In this document: piece after piece, positions 1-8,590 of the stretch
Numbering within the stretch: the first letter of the stretch is position 1
How the letters are laid out: each line of letters opens with the position of its first letter
Assembly: GCA_900552795.1 (NCBI GenBank)
Contig: USBB01000011.1
Span: 1-61,436, forward strand
Source of the DNA: an uncultured Eubacterium sp.
GTDB lineage: Bacteria; Bacillota; Clostridia; Lachnospirales; Lachnospiraceae
DNA length: 61,436 nt
Direction: 5' to 3'
Translations under genes and position numbers: made by a program
The notes under the pieces: model-generated
The model's input: only the letters and a program-made list of their open reading frames with translations
Databases searched by the model: none
Told to the model about the DNA's origin: nothing

Positions 1-46
1 TGTCTTCCAGGCTTTTTGTTTTGGTGTCGCTCGCGGCGACTTGTAT

Positions 47-75
47 ATAATATCATCAGACCCATTGTTTGTCAA
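47..75 (-). promoter_or_regulatory. strong sigma-A promoter firing leftward out of the window
   Basis: Read on the minus strand, a perfect -35 TTGACA (70-75) and a -10 TATTAT (47-52) are separated by 17 bases. A short hairpin (GTCGC...GCGAC, about 26-40) follows near the expected start site. The strength and the hairpin would suit a stable-RNA operon beyond position 1, but that gene is not in the window. Confidence 0.6.
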
Positions 76-344
76 CACCTTTTTTGATAAAAATATGAAT
101 ATTTTTTTATTTACTATATCTTGTGTCTAAAATTCACCTTTATTCTATATATATGTCAATATATGTCACTTTCTTAAAACACTAAACTCATGTATTATTT
201 AAAAAGCTTTATATTATTGTAATTACTATTGAAAAAATCAATGCTATACCTGCTTATAATAACATCATAATATTCTTAAAGTAAAAATCGAAATAAAAAA
301 TATATTTTTTAAGATTATAAAATACAAACCTATAGTAATTATTA

Positions 345-373
345 TTGTGGCTGATATATGAAAATGTTATAAT
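345..373 (+). promoter_or_regulatory. putative promoter for an orphan short transcript
   Basis: TTGTGG (345-350) and TATAAT (368-373) are 17 bases apart. No coding sequence follows; the next element on this strand is an intrinsic terminator about 65-95 bases on. Confidence 0.35.
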
Positions 374-379
374 ATGGAT

Positions 380-467
380 ATAAAAAAGAAATATATAAAT
401 TAGAATTTGTCAATTTCATATCTATATAATACATAAAGCAGTTAGTCTTAGGATTGACTGCTTTTTT
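380..467 (+). ncRNA. candidate small RNA between its own promoter and terminator
   Basis: The stretch 76-668 is AT-rich and holds no credible gene. Within it, a promoter-like pair at 345-373 is followed by a terminator-like hairpin at 437-462 (AGCAGTTAGTC against GATTGACTGCT) with a T run to 467, giving a possible transcript of about 88 nt. I recognise no RNA family. The apparent 86-residue frame at 486-746 runs through the tRNA-Ser gene and its terminator and is not real. Confidence 0.25.
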
Positions 468-615
468 AATACAAAGCACCTAAATGTGTATTGGGTTGTA
501 ATTTTTATTATCATATCAAGACTCATTCAATCATACCAAAATAAGTATTTTCTATATTTCAAAATGCTTAAAAGGCTGCTATTTATGCGGATAATAAAAA
601 TTGAATATAAATTTC

Positions 616-658
616 AACAAAAAAAGGCCAAGAACCGAAAATTCGGTTCCTGGCCTTT
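616..658 (-). terminator. intrinsic terminator after tRNA-Ser
   Basis: A 17-bp stem (623-639 with 642-658, one imperfect pair) is followed on the minus strand by a run of seven T. It lies just downstream of tRNA-Ser. Confidence 0.85.
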
Positions 659-668
659 CCCTACCAAG

Positions 669-756
669 CGGAGAAAGAGGGATTTGAACCCTCGCGCCGG
701 TTGCCCGACCTACACCCTTAGCAGGGGCGCCTCTTCAGCCTCTTGAGTATTTCTCC
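669..756 (-). tRNA. tRNA-Ser, anticodon GCU
   Basis: On the minus strand the acceptor GGAGAAA (756-750) pairs with TTTCTCC (676-670), followed by discriminator G. The anticodon loop reads CTGCTAA, so the anticodon is GCU (serine AGC/AGU codons). A long variable arm typical of tRNA-Ser and a GGTTCAAATCC T-arm are present. CCA is not encoded. It stands alone with its own promoter and terminator. Confidence 0.95.
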
Positions 757-799
757 AAATTCATAAATATATAATTTAATTTTGCTAAACGCAAAACTG

Positions 800-828
800 A
801 TTATAACAAATTGAATTTTTCTTGTCAA
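800..828 (-). promoter_or_regulatory. promoter of tRNA-Ser
   Basis: On the minus strand TTGACA (828-823), 17 bases, then TATAAT (805-800): a perfect consensus pair about 44 bases upstream of the tRNA. Confidence 0.8.
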
Positions 829-855
829 TAGCTAATTATAATTATATCTGTAATT

Positions 856-1410
856 CTAATTATATTTACAATATTCCTTTACTGCCGTCTCATATAAATC
901 GTTTCCCTCACTATCAATAACAACTACTACAGGGAAATTTTCTACTTTCAATTTTCGTATTGCCTCGGTTCCTAAATCATCATATGCTATTACCTCAGAC
1001 GATTTAATTCTCTGTGAAAGAAGCGCTCCTGCACCGCCTATTGCAGCGAAATATACTGCATTATTTCTTATTATTGCTTCTTTAACTGCCTTTGACCTTT
1101 TTCCTTTGCCAATCATTCCCTTTAATCCCAAATCAATAAGATCAGGTGCGTACTTATCCATTCTGCTTGCAGTAGTTGGACCTGCTGAGCCTATTGGACG
1201 CCCTTCTCTTGCAGGCGACGGCCCCATATAATATATAATATTATTTTTCATGTCTATTGGAAGTTCTTGTCCGTCTGCAAGTGCTTCTGCCATTCTTTTA
1301 TGTGCCGCATCGCGCGCCGTGTATATGGTTCCTGTAATATATACATAATCGCCTGCCTTAAGCTCCTTTATATCTTCGTCGCTAATCGGTGCATTAATAT
1401 ATTTATCCAT
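856..1410 (-). CDS. class I fumarate hydratase, beta (C-terminal) subunit
   Basis: This 184-residue protein matches the C-terminal domain of Fe-S class I fumarases and L(+)-tartrate dehydratases, which interconvert fumarate and malate. The family segments GTIYTARDAAHKRM, the substrate-phosphate-like loop YYMGPSPAREGRPIGSAGPT and FAAIGGAGALL are easily recognised. The start is ATG at 1410 with GGAGG seven bases upstream. It follows the alpha-subunit gene by about 50 bases on the same strand, so the two form a split, two-subunit enzyme as is usual in anaerobic Firmicutes. Fumarase and tartrate dehydratase cannot be told apart safely from sequence; fumarase is more likely in this setting. Confidence 0.9.
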   Translation of the reverse strand: MDKYINAPISDEDIKELKAGDYVYITGTIYTARDAAHKRMAEALADGQELPIDMKNNIIYYMGPSPAREGRPIGSAGPTTASRMDKYAPDLIDLGLKGMIGKGKRSKAVKEAIIRNNAVYFAAIGGAGALLSQRIKSSEVIAYDDLGTEAIRKLKVENFPVVVVIDSEGNDLYETAVKEYCKYN

Positions 1411-1428
1411 TTAATCCTCCAAATTCAA

Positions 1429-1454
1429 AATTATGATTAGGGTGTCAAAACACC
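1429..1454. repeat. copy of a short interspersed palindromic repeat (hairpin)
   Basis: AATTATGATTAGGGTGTCAAAACACC forms a small hairpin (GGTGT / ACACC) between the two fumarase genes. Nearly the same sequence is the left part of the 39.6-kb element, and a related sequence is inverted at 52.3 kb. Confidence 0.6.
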
Positions 1455-1463
1455 TTGAAAATC

Positions 1464-2306
1464 TTAAATAACTCTGTGACAATGTCTGTTAACATGGCAG
1501 CATATGTTTACCGCAACAGGAAGTCCCGCTATATGTGTCGGATATGTTTCTATATTTACGGCGAGTGCTGTCTGTGTTCCGCCAAGACCTCCAGGTCCTA
1601 TACCAAGCATATTTATTTTTTCAAGCATTTCTGCTTCAAGCTCTCTTACATATTCTATCTCAGGCTTTTCTTTTAAATCGCGTGTAAGTGCTTTTTTAGC
1701 CAAAACAGCACATTTTTCAAATGTTCCGCCTATGCCTACTCCAACTACCATTGGAGGACATGCGTTAGGGCCTGCATCCTTTACTGCTGTAAGTATAGCT
1801 TCTTTTACGCCTTCGATTCCGTCTGCCGGTTTCAACATGAAAACTCTGCTCATATTCTCGCTTCCAAAGCCCTTAGGTGCAACTGTTATATCAACCTTGT
1901 CACCGCTCACTATATTGAAATGTATCACAGCCGGCGTATTATCTTTCGTATTTTCTCTTATAATTGGGTCATTTACAACTGATTTTCTAAGATATCCCTC
2001 AACATATCCCTGCCTTACACCCTCATTTATTGCATCTGTAATATCGCCTCCGATAAAATGCACATCCTGTCCTACATTTATAAATATAACTGCCATTCCC
2101 GTATCCTGACAGATAGGTATCATATCATTTGCAGCTATTTCAAGATTTTCACTAAGCTGGTTTAAAACCTGCTTTCCAAGCGGTGACTCTTCTTTTTGAA
2201 CCGAAGCGGCAAAAATATTTTTCATATCCTCTGAAAGATAATGATTTGCCTCTATACACATTTCTTTAATATTTTTTGTTATTTCACTGACATTCAGCTC
2301 TCTCAC
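1464..2306 (-). CDS. class I fumarate hydratase, alpha (N-terminal, Fe-S) subunit
   Basis: The 280-residue protein is the catalytic Fe-S half of a heterodimeric class I fumarase. Three cysteine segments expected to bind the [4Fe-4S] cluster are present: PICQDTGM near residue 66, GPNACPPMVVGVGIGG near 185, and PVAVNICCHVNRH near the C terminus. The downstream 184-residue gene supplies the other half. Translation starts at GTG (2304-2306), with AAGGAGG about ten bases upstream; no ATG is as well placed. The enzyme would be oxygen-sensitive, in keeping with an anaerobe. Confidence 0.92.
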   Translation of the reverse strand: MRELNVSEITKNIKEMCIEANHYLSEDMKNIFAASVQKEESPLGKQVLNQLSENLEIAANDMIPICQDTGMAVIFINVGQDVHFIGGDITDAINEGVRQGYVEGYLRKSVVNDPIIRENTKDNTPAVIHFNIVSGDKVDITVAPKGFGSENMSRVFMLKPADGIEGVKEAILTAVKDAGPNACPPMVVGVGIGGTFEKCAVLAKKALTRDLKEKPEIEYVRELEAEMLEKINMLGIGPGGLGGTQTALAVNIETYPTHIAGLPVAVNICCHVNRHCHRVI

Positions 2307-2392
2307 TGATTTTTAACCTCCTTATAATTTTAATTTTTACTTAATTCTAAATTGTACTTAACTTTAATTTCTATTTCTCTGGCTATATCTAT

Positions 2393-3169
2393 TTACCTTG
2401 CAGTAAGTCCTGCAAAATCCATAAATCTGATTAATTCTTCATTCCAGAATTTCCATTCATGTCCTAAATTTTCCATCTCATCGTAAGTATAATCAAAATA
2501 TTTATCATGTTCAATAAAATAATCTCTTACAATATGATTCATTGAAAGCCACGGATCAAGACTGCCGCATGCATGATATATCTTAGGAACTTCATTTTTT
2601 GTATATCCGCTGTTTATAAGCTTATCTGCAAGAAATGTCAATCCATATTCATTTTTATGTAAATCGCCTTCACCATACAGTCTTATCCTGTTTAATGACT
2701 TTTCGCTTCCGTCATTTAAAAATTCTGCATCTGCTTTATCCCCTGCAGAAAATGCACCAACAATCGAATACATTTCAGGGTATTTTAATGCCGTATGCAG
2801 ACATCCGTATCCGCCGTTTGAAAATCCCGATACATAATTATCTTCTCTTTTATCTGAAATACATCTGAACATATTCCATATTATCGAAGGAAGCTCCTTT
2901 GCAACATAAGTGCCGTATTTATTTCCTATGTTCATATCTATAAAACAAGACTCGTTTACATTAGGCAAAACTATGGCAAAATGTCTTTCATTAACATATT
3001 CAACAAGCGGCGCATGATACAGCCAGTCTACATGGTCTCCGCTTCCGCCGTGATAAAGCCACAGACACTTAAGCTGTTCCTCACCGTTTATAACGTCGGG
3101 AAGAACTACTGTAATTTCCATATTATGATTTAAGCTCTCTGAAAAAATATCTGCATTAATAACTGACAT
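2393..3169 (-). CDS. esterase, alpha/beta hydrolase (tributyrin esterase / FrmB-like)
   Basis: This 258-residue protein belongs to the esterase-D / S-formylglutathione hydrolase-like group of alpha/beta hydrolases. It has the HGG oxyanion segment at about residues 40-42, the nucleophile elbow GFSNGG with Ser117, an acid in CGSLDPW and a histidine in LGHEWKFW. It has no signal peptide, so it should be cytoplasmic. It starts one base after the stop of a related 243-residue gene, so the two are co-transcribed tandem paralogs of low identity. The substrate is unknown; short acyl esters, including acetyl groups from plant polysaccharide, are plausible given the pectinases nearby. Confidence 0.8.
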   Translation of the reverse strand: MSVINADIFSESLNHNMEITVVLPDVINGEEQLKCLWLYHGGSGDHVDWLYHAPLVEYVNERHFAIVLPNVNESCFIDMNIGNKYGTYVAKELPSIIWNMFRCISDKREDNYVSGFSNGGYGCLHTALKYPEMYSIVGAFSAGDKADAEFLNDGSEKSLNRIRLYGEGDLHKNEYGLTFLADKLINSGYTKNEVPKIYHACGSLDPWLSMNHIVRDYFIEHDKYFDYTYDEMENLGHEWKFWNEELIRFMDFAGLTAR

Positions 3170-3170
3170 A

Positions 3171-3902
3171 TCATTGCTCTCCTGTTTTTATAATATCTAT
3201 TGCTCTTTCTATACATTTATCCCAGTATTTCCAATCGTGACCTCCCTGCTCAAAAATACTGCTTACATTTAACAAATTGTCACCCATAATCCGTGCTGTC
3301 TTTTTATTCGCATCTATATTTTTATCATCTAATCCACAATTAATTACAAATTTTGTTTCATTATCCACAGTACTTTTAATTTTCTCCACTAAATCGTAAT
3401 TATTGTTTATCAAATCCTGTCTGTTTCCAAATACAGGGTATAGATTTTCAGCTTTTTCTGTATCATATTTTTTGACAATATCAAGAATTCCCGAAAATAA
3501 AAATGCAGTATTATATTTATCTTTGTTGTCAAGTGCCGCTGCTGCTGCTCCATAAGCGCCCATTGAAGCCCCGGCAATATATCTGTCATTTTTTTTCCTG
3601 CTTACATCAAAAATTTGCTCTGTCTTTTCAATCAGCTCTTCAGACACAAATTTTGCATAATCTCTTCCGTGAAAATTATCAACAAAATATTTATTCTTTC
3701 CTGAAGGCATAATTACTGCTATATCAGTATTTTCAACATAATCAGCTATTCTCGTTTTAAGAAGCCATGATGTATTATCTCCGCCCTCAGGATTTAACAG
3801 ATATAATACCTTAAAATTTTTACGTTTTTCAGGAATCAGAGCCTGTATAACAACAGGCATATGAAGTGCATTTGATTTAGTATTAATTGTTAACCAACCC
3901 AT
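3171..3902 (-). CDS. esterase, alpha/beta hydrolase (paralog of the next gene)
   Basis: The 243-residue protein has the same fold as its neighbour: nucleophile elbow GASMGAYG with Ser113, an acid in NCGLDDKN, and a histidine in GGHDWKYW. The oxyanion region is less typical (NPEGGDNTSW in place of HGG). It has no signal peptide. It is the first gene of a two-gene operon, ATG at 3902 with TGAGGA upstream. Keeping two divergent copies side by side suggests different acyl substrates. Confidence 0.78.
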   Translation of the reverse strand: MGWLTINTKSNALHMPVVIQALIPEKRKNFKVLYLLNPEGGDNTSWLLKTRIADYVENTDIAVIMPSGKNKYFVDNFHGRDYAKFVSEELIEKTEQIFDVSRKKNDRYIAGASMGAYGAAAAALDNKDKYNTAFLFSGILDIVKKYDTEKAENLYPVFGNRQDLINNNYDLVEKIKSTVDNETKFVINCGLDDKNIDANKKTARIMGDNLLNVSSIFEQGGHDWKYWDKCIERAIDIIKTGEQ

Positions 3903-3945
3903 ATTATCCTCATTTCTGCGCTTACTTTTGCACTATTACATAGTT

Positions 3946-3993
3946 AAAGAGAGACATCCAAAACACACACGGCATTTAAAGATATCTCTCTTT
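3946..3993 (-). terminator. hairpin upstream of the esterase pair, after gyrA
   Basis: AAAGAGAGA (3946-3954) pairs with TCTCTCTTT (3985-3993) around a loop of about 30 bases. It lies just past the gyrA stop and before the esterase genes. The T tract is short, so termination may be weak. Confidence 0.45.
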
Positions 3994-4039
3994 ACAAACA
4001 GAAGCCTTTATTTAAAGCTTTTATCTTAAGTTTTAAATT

Positions 4040-6625
4040 TTATTCTTCCTCTTTATCTGCCTCAGCCGCATCTATTAATTTAAGAATTGACGTGTCCTTT
4101 ACATTTACAACTTCTTCTGCTGTAACATTATCATCAAGCTCATCGAAACCTTCAGCGTCTTTTCCGTCCTCATTTGCAGGTTTCTTTCTTACCTTTGCAA
4201 CGGTTGCCACAGTAACACCGTCATCAAGATTTATAAGCTTAACGCCTGATGTTATTCTTCCAAGCCTTGAAATATCAAGACACTTAAGCTGAATAATAAT
4301 TCCTTCTGTTGTAATAAGCATTATCTGCCTTGTATCATCTACAGCCTTAACGCCTATTACATTGCCTGATTTTTCATTTATCCTGTAACACTTGATTCCT
4401 TTACCACCTCTGTGCTGTACAGTAAATTCATCCATCGGTGTCTTTTTGCCAAGACCATTTTCAGATACAATAAGCAAATCATCTCCCTGATTATCAAGCT
4501 GCATTCCGACAACCTCATCTTCATCAACAAGATTCATACCGATTACACCCATTGCGCTTCTTCCTGTAGGTCTTACATCTGTTTCCTTAAATCTTATACA
4601 CTGTCCGAATTTAGTTACAAGGAAAATATCTGAATTATTATCTGTAACCTTAACTTCAATTAACTCATCATCTTCTCTTAATGTTATGGCCTGAATTCCT
4701 GTTTTTCTGATATTTGCATATTCCCTGATATTTGTCTTTTTAACAATACCTTTCTTTGTCGCCATAAACAGATAATTTTCATCTTTGATATTCTTTACAT
4801 CAATAGGAATTATAGCCGTTATCTGCTCTCCCGGCTGCAGCTGCAATAAATTTATTATTGCCGTACCTCTTGAAGTACGCCCTGCTTCCGGTATTTCATA
4901 AGCCTTTAATTTATAAGCACGTCCCGTATTTGTAAAAAATGTAAGATAATGATGTGATGTAGTCATAAAGAGGTCTCTTATGTAGTCCTGCTCTATAGTC
5001 TGCATTCCCTTAATTCCCTTACCGCCTCTGTGCTGGCTCTTGAAATTGTCAGGAGTCATTCTCTTTATATAACCGAGATTTGTTCTTGCAATAATAATCG
5101 GCTCATCAGGAATAAGATCTTCCATTGACAGGTCATATTCATCAAAACCTATCATTGTTCTTCTATCATCACCATACTTCTCTGAAATAACGGTGATTTC
5201 TTTCTTGATTATTCCCAAAAGAAGCTTTTTATCTGAAAGTATAGCCTTATATTCAGCTATCTTTGAAAGCAAATCACTAAGTTCCGCTTCAAGCTTTTCT
5301 CTTTCCAAACCGGTAAGAGCCCTGAGTCGCATATCCACTATGGCCTGAGCTTGCGCTTCTGTAAGTGTAAATTCTGCAATAAGGCTTTCTTTTGCAATCT
5401 GCACATTTTTTGAACCGCGGATTATTGATATAACTCTATCAATATTGTCAAGGGCAACCATCAAGCCCTCCAATATATGTGCTCGTTCCTCTGCTTTATT
5501 TAAATCATACTGTGTTCTTCTTGTAACTACATCCTCCTGATGAAGAATGTAATATTTAAGCATATCAAGGATATTTAAAATCTTCGGCTCGTTATTTACC
5601 AGTGCAAGCATTATAACACCAAATGTATCCTGAAGCTGCGTATGCTTATAAAGCTGATTTAATATTATATTAGGATTTACATCTCTTCTTAACTCAATGC
5701 AGATTCTCATACCGCTTCTGTCTGATTCATCGCGCAAGTCAGTAATTCCGTCTATTTTCTTATCTCTTACAAGCTCTGCTATTTTTTCGATAAGACGCGC
5801 TTTGTTAACCATATAAGGAAGCTCGGTAACAACTATTCTGTTCTTGCCGTTCTGCATAGGCTCAATATCTGTTACGGCACGTATTCTAATCTTACCGCGG
5901 CCTGTTCTGTAAGCTTCCTCTATGCCCATTTTTCCTATTATTGTAGCACCTGTCGGAAAATCAGGTCCTTTTATTATCTCAAGAATTTCTTCAATATCGG
6001 TATCTTTATCGTATAAAATTTTATTGTCTATAATACGTACAACTGCACCTATAACCTCCCTCAAATTATGAGGAGGTATATTTGTTGCCATACCAACTGC
6101 AATACCGGATGTACCGTTTACTAAAAGGTTAGGATATCTTGAAGGAAGTACTGTTGGTTCCTTCTCAGTCTCATCAAAGTTTGGAACAAAATCTACAGTA
6201 TTTTTATTAATATCTGCAGTCATTTCCATTGAAATTTTAGAAAGTCTTGCTTCTGTATATCTCATTGCGGCAGCGCCGTCGCCGTCGATAGAACCAAAGT
6301 TTCCATGGCCGTCTACAAGCGGATATCTTGTATTAAAACTCTGAGCAAGCTTAACCAAAGCCTCATAAATTGAAGAATCACCATGAGGGTGATATTTACC
6401 CATTGTATCACCGACAATACGTGCACATTTTCTGTGAGGCTTATCAGGCCCATTATTTAATTCTATCATTGAAAATAAAATTCTTCGCTGAACAGGCTTT
6501 AAACCATCTCTTATATCAGGTAAGGCTCTCGATGCAATAACACTCATGGCATAATCAATATAATAATTTTCCATTGTTTTTTGCATATCAACGTCATGAA
6601 TTTTATCAAAAATATGTTCGTCCAT
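4040..6625 (-). CDS. gyrA: DNA gyrase subunit A
   Basis: GyrA cuts and rejoins DNA in the A2B2 gyrase that introduces negative supercoils. The 861-residue length is normal. The catalytic Tyr123 is in AAMRYTEARL, and the quinolone-determining region HGDSSIYEAL (81-90) has Ser84 and Glu88 at the usual sensitive positions. The C-terminal DNA-wrapping domain has the GyrA box as QHRGGKG, and the same heptapeptide appears again later in the domain. The tail is acidic. ATG at 6625 is preceded by GGGAGG. It is the last gene of the dnaA-dnaN-yaaA-recF-gyrB-gyrA run, 20 bases after gyrB. Confidence 0.98.
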   Translation of the reverse strand: MDEHIFDKIHDVDMQKTMENYYIDYAMSVIASRALPDIRDGLKPVQRRILFSMIELNNGPDKPHRKCARIVGDTMGKYHPHGDSSIYEALVKLAQSFNTRYPLVDGHGNFGSIDGDGAAAMRYTEARLSKISMEMTADINKNTVDFVPNFDETEKEPTVLPSRYPNLLVNGTSGIAVGMATNIPPHNLREVIGAVVRIIDNKILYDKDTDIEEILEIIKGPDFPTGATIIGKMGIEEAYRTGRGKIRIRAVTDIEPMQNGKNRIVVTELPYMVNKARLIEKIAELVRDKKIDGITDLRDESDRSGMRICIELRRDVNPNIILNQLYKHTQLQDTFGVIMLALVNNEPKILNILDMLKYYILHQEDVVTRRTQYDLNKAEERAHILEGLMVALDNIDRVISIIRGSKNVQIAKESLIAEFTLTEAQAQAIVDMRLRALTGLEREKLEAELSDLLSKIAEYKAILSDKKLLLGIIKKEITVISEKYGDDRRTMIGFDEYDLSMEDLIPDEPIIIARTNLGYIKRMTPDNFKSQHRGGKGIKGMQTIEQDYIRDLFMTTSHHYLTFFTNTGRAYKLKAYEIPEAGRTSRGTAIINLLQLQPGEQITAIIPIDVKNIKDENYLFMATKKGIVKKTNIREYANIRKTGIQAITLREDDELIEVKVTDNNSDIFLVTKFGQCIRFKETDVRPTGRSAMGVIGMNLVDEDEVVGMQLDNQGDDLLIVSENGLGKKTPMDEFTVQHRGGKGIKCYRINEKSGNVIGVKAVDDTRQIMLITTEGIIIQLKCLDISRLGRITSGVKLINLDDGVTVATVAKVRKKPANEDGKDAEGFDELDDNVTAEEVVNVKDTSILKLIDAAEADKEEE

Positions 6626-6645
6626 TTTCTACCTCCCGTACATAC

Positions 6646-8568
6646 TTAAATATCAAGATTGCGAACATATTTAGCATTTGCTTCAATAAATTCTCTTCTT
6701 GGTTCTACTTTATCACCCATAAGAGTTGAGAAAGTCACGTCTATCTCTGATTCTAATTCTTCATCATAATTTACTCTTTTTAAAATTCTCTTTTCAGGGT
6801 CCATTGTTGTTTCCCACAACTGGTCTTCATCCATCTCACCAAGACCTTTGTAACGCTGTATTTTATTACTCTGATCTCTTCCGATTTCAAGCAGAATTTT
6901 ATTTAATTCTTCATCACTGTATGCGTACCATACTTTTTTATTTTTCTCTATCTTATAAAGAGGAGGTGTTGCAAGATACACATGTCCCTGCTTTATAAGC
7001 TCAGGCATAAAACGGTATAAAAATGTAAGAAGAAGCGTTGCAATATGTGCGCCGTCAACATCGGCATCAGTCATAATTATAATCTTGTGATATCTTAACT
7101 TGCTTATATCAAAATCTTCATGAATACCAGTTCCGAATGCCGTTATCATGGCTTTTATTTCGTTATTTCCAAGTATTCTGTCAAGTCTTGCTTTTTCTAC
7201 GTTTAATATTTTTCCTCTAAGAGGAAGGATTGCCTGTGTTGCCCTGCTTCTCGCATTTTTTGCAGATCCGCCGGCTGAATCACCCTCAACTATATAAATT
7301 TCGCAGTTTTCAGGATTTTTGTCAGAACAATCTGCAAGTTTTCCCGGAAGTGACGAATTTTCAAGCGCAGATTTTCTTCTTGTCAAATCTCTTGCTTTTC
7401 TTGCTGCATCTCTTGCTCTCTGGGCAAGTATTGATTTCTCACATATAGACTTTGCTATTGCAGGATTCTGCTCAAGAAAATAAGTAAGCTGTTCACTCAC
7501 TATATTGTCAACTGCACTTCTTGCTACTGTATTTCCAAGCTTCTGCTTTGTCTGCCCCTCAAACTGAGGATCCTCAATCTTAACACTTACAATTGCAGTA
7601 AGACCTTCTCTTATATCTTCACCTGACAGACTCTGCTCATTTTCCTTTAAAAGTTTATTAGCTCTTGCATAATCATTAAATGTCTTTGTCAAAGCATTTC
7701 TAAAACCTGCAAGATGCGTACCACCCTCAGGAGTTTTAATATTATTTACAAATGAATCAACTATTTCTGTAAAGCCGTCGTTATGCTGGAATGCCACTTC
7801 AACCTGAACATTATCCTTTACACCTTCACAATAAATAATTTCAGAATACAAAGGTTCCTTGCTCTTATTTATGTATTCAACAAATTCTTTTATCCCGCCT
7901 TCATAATGAAATGTTCTTTCCTGCTCCTTACCGGTTCTTTTGTCTGTAAGAATAATCTTAATTCCCTTTGTAAGAAAGGCCATTTCTCTTAATCTGTGCT
8001 TTAATACATCAAACTCAAATTCCTGTGTTTCCTCAAAAATAGTTTTATCTGGTAAAAATGTTACTGTTGTACCTGTATCGTTAATATCACAGTTGCCTAC
8101 AACTCTTAACGGATAACAGATTTTACCTCTCTCATATTTTTGGTTGTAAATATGTCCGTCTCTTTTTACGTATACCTCTAACCAGTCAGAAAGTGCATTT
8201 ACTACTGATGCGCCTACACCATGAAGTCCGCCTGAAACTTTATATCCTCCGCCGCCAAATTTACCGCCGGCATGAAGAATTGTATAAACTAATTCTATAG
8301 CAGGTTTACCTGTCTTATGGTTAATATCTACAGGTACGCCTCTGCCGTTATCAGTTACAGTTATTGAATTATCTTCATTTATCGTAACCTGAATAGTATC
8401 ACAATACCCGGCTAACGCTTCATCTACAGCATTGTCTACTATCTCATATACAAGATGATGCAATCCTCTTGATGAAGTAGAACCTATATACATACCCGGT
8501 CTTTTTCTGACTGCTTCAAGTCCTTCAAGTACTTGTATCTGGTCACCACCATAATTTACTTCTGACAT
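6646..8568 (-). CDS. gyrB: DNA gyrase subunit B
   Basis: GyrB is the ATPase subunit of gyrase. The 640-residue protein has the GHKL ATP-binding segments (EIVDNAVDEALAG, VTDNGRGVPVD, GLHGVGASVVNALS), the Toprim signature YIVEGDSAGGSAK, the acidic Toprim pair in MTDADVDGAHI, and the C-terminal QRYKGLGEM. The start at 8568 is preceded by AGGAGG. It lies between recF and gyrA in the canonical origin operon. Confidence 0.98.
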   Translation of the reverse strand: MSEVNYGGDQIQVLEGLEAVRKRPGMYIGSTSSRGLHHLVYEIVDNAVDEALAGYCDTIQVTINEDNSITVTDNGRGVPVDINHKTGKPAIELVYTILHAGGKFGGGGYKVSGGLHGVGASVVNALSDWLEVYVKRDGHIYNQKYERGKICYPLRVVGNCDINDTGTTVTFLPDKTIFEETQEFEFDVLKHRLREMAFLTKGIKIILTDKRTGKEQERTFHYEGGIKEFVEYINKSKEPLYSEIIYCEGVKDNVQVEVAFQHNDGFTEIVDSFVNNIKTPEGGTHLAGFRNALTKTFNDYARANKLLKENEQSLSGEDIREGLTAIVSVKIEDPQFEGQTKQKLGNTVARSAVDNIVSEQLTYFLEQNPAIAKSICEKSILAQRARDAARKARDLTRRKSALENSSLPGKLADCSDKNPENCEIYIVEGDSAGGSAKNARSRATQAILPLRGKILNVEKARLDRILGNNEIKAMITAFGTGIHEDFDISKLRYHKIIIMTDADVDGAHIATLLLTFLYRFMPELIKQGHVYLATPPLYKIEKNKKVWYAYSDEELNKILLEIGRDQSNKIQRYKGLGEMDEDQLWETTMDPEKRILKRVNYDEELESEIDVTFSTLMGDKVEPRREFIEANAKYVRNLDI

Positions 8569-8590
8569 TGTTTATTCCTCCTATAAATTC

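Noticed and set aside
486..746. 86-residue plus-strand frame over the tRNA-Ser region
   Set aside because: It runs antisense through the tRNA-Ser gene and its terminator, and the C-terminal residues are just the tRNA sequence translated.
1504..2109. 201-residue frame opposite the fumarase alpha gene
   Set aside because: It is the antisense shadow of a well-supported gene, Ser/Pro/Thr-rich with no domain.
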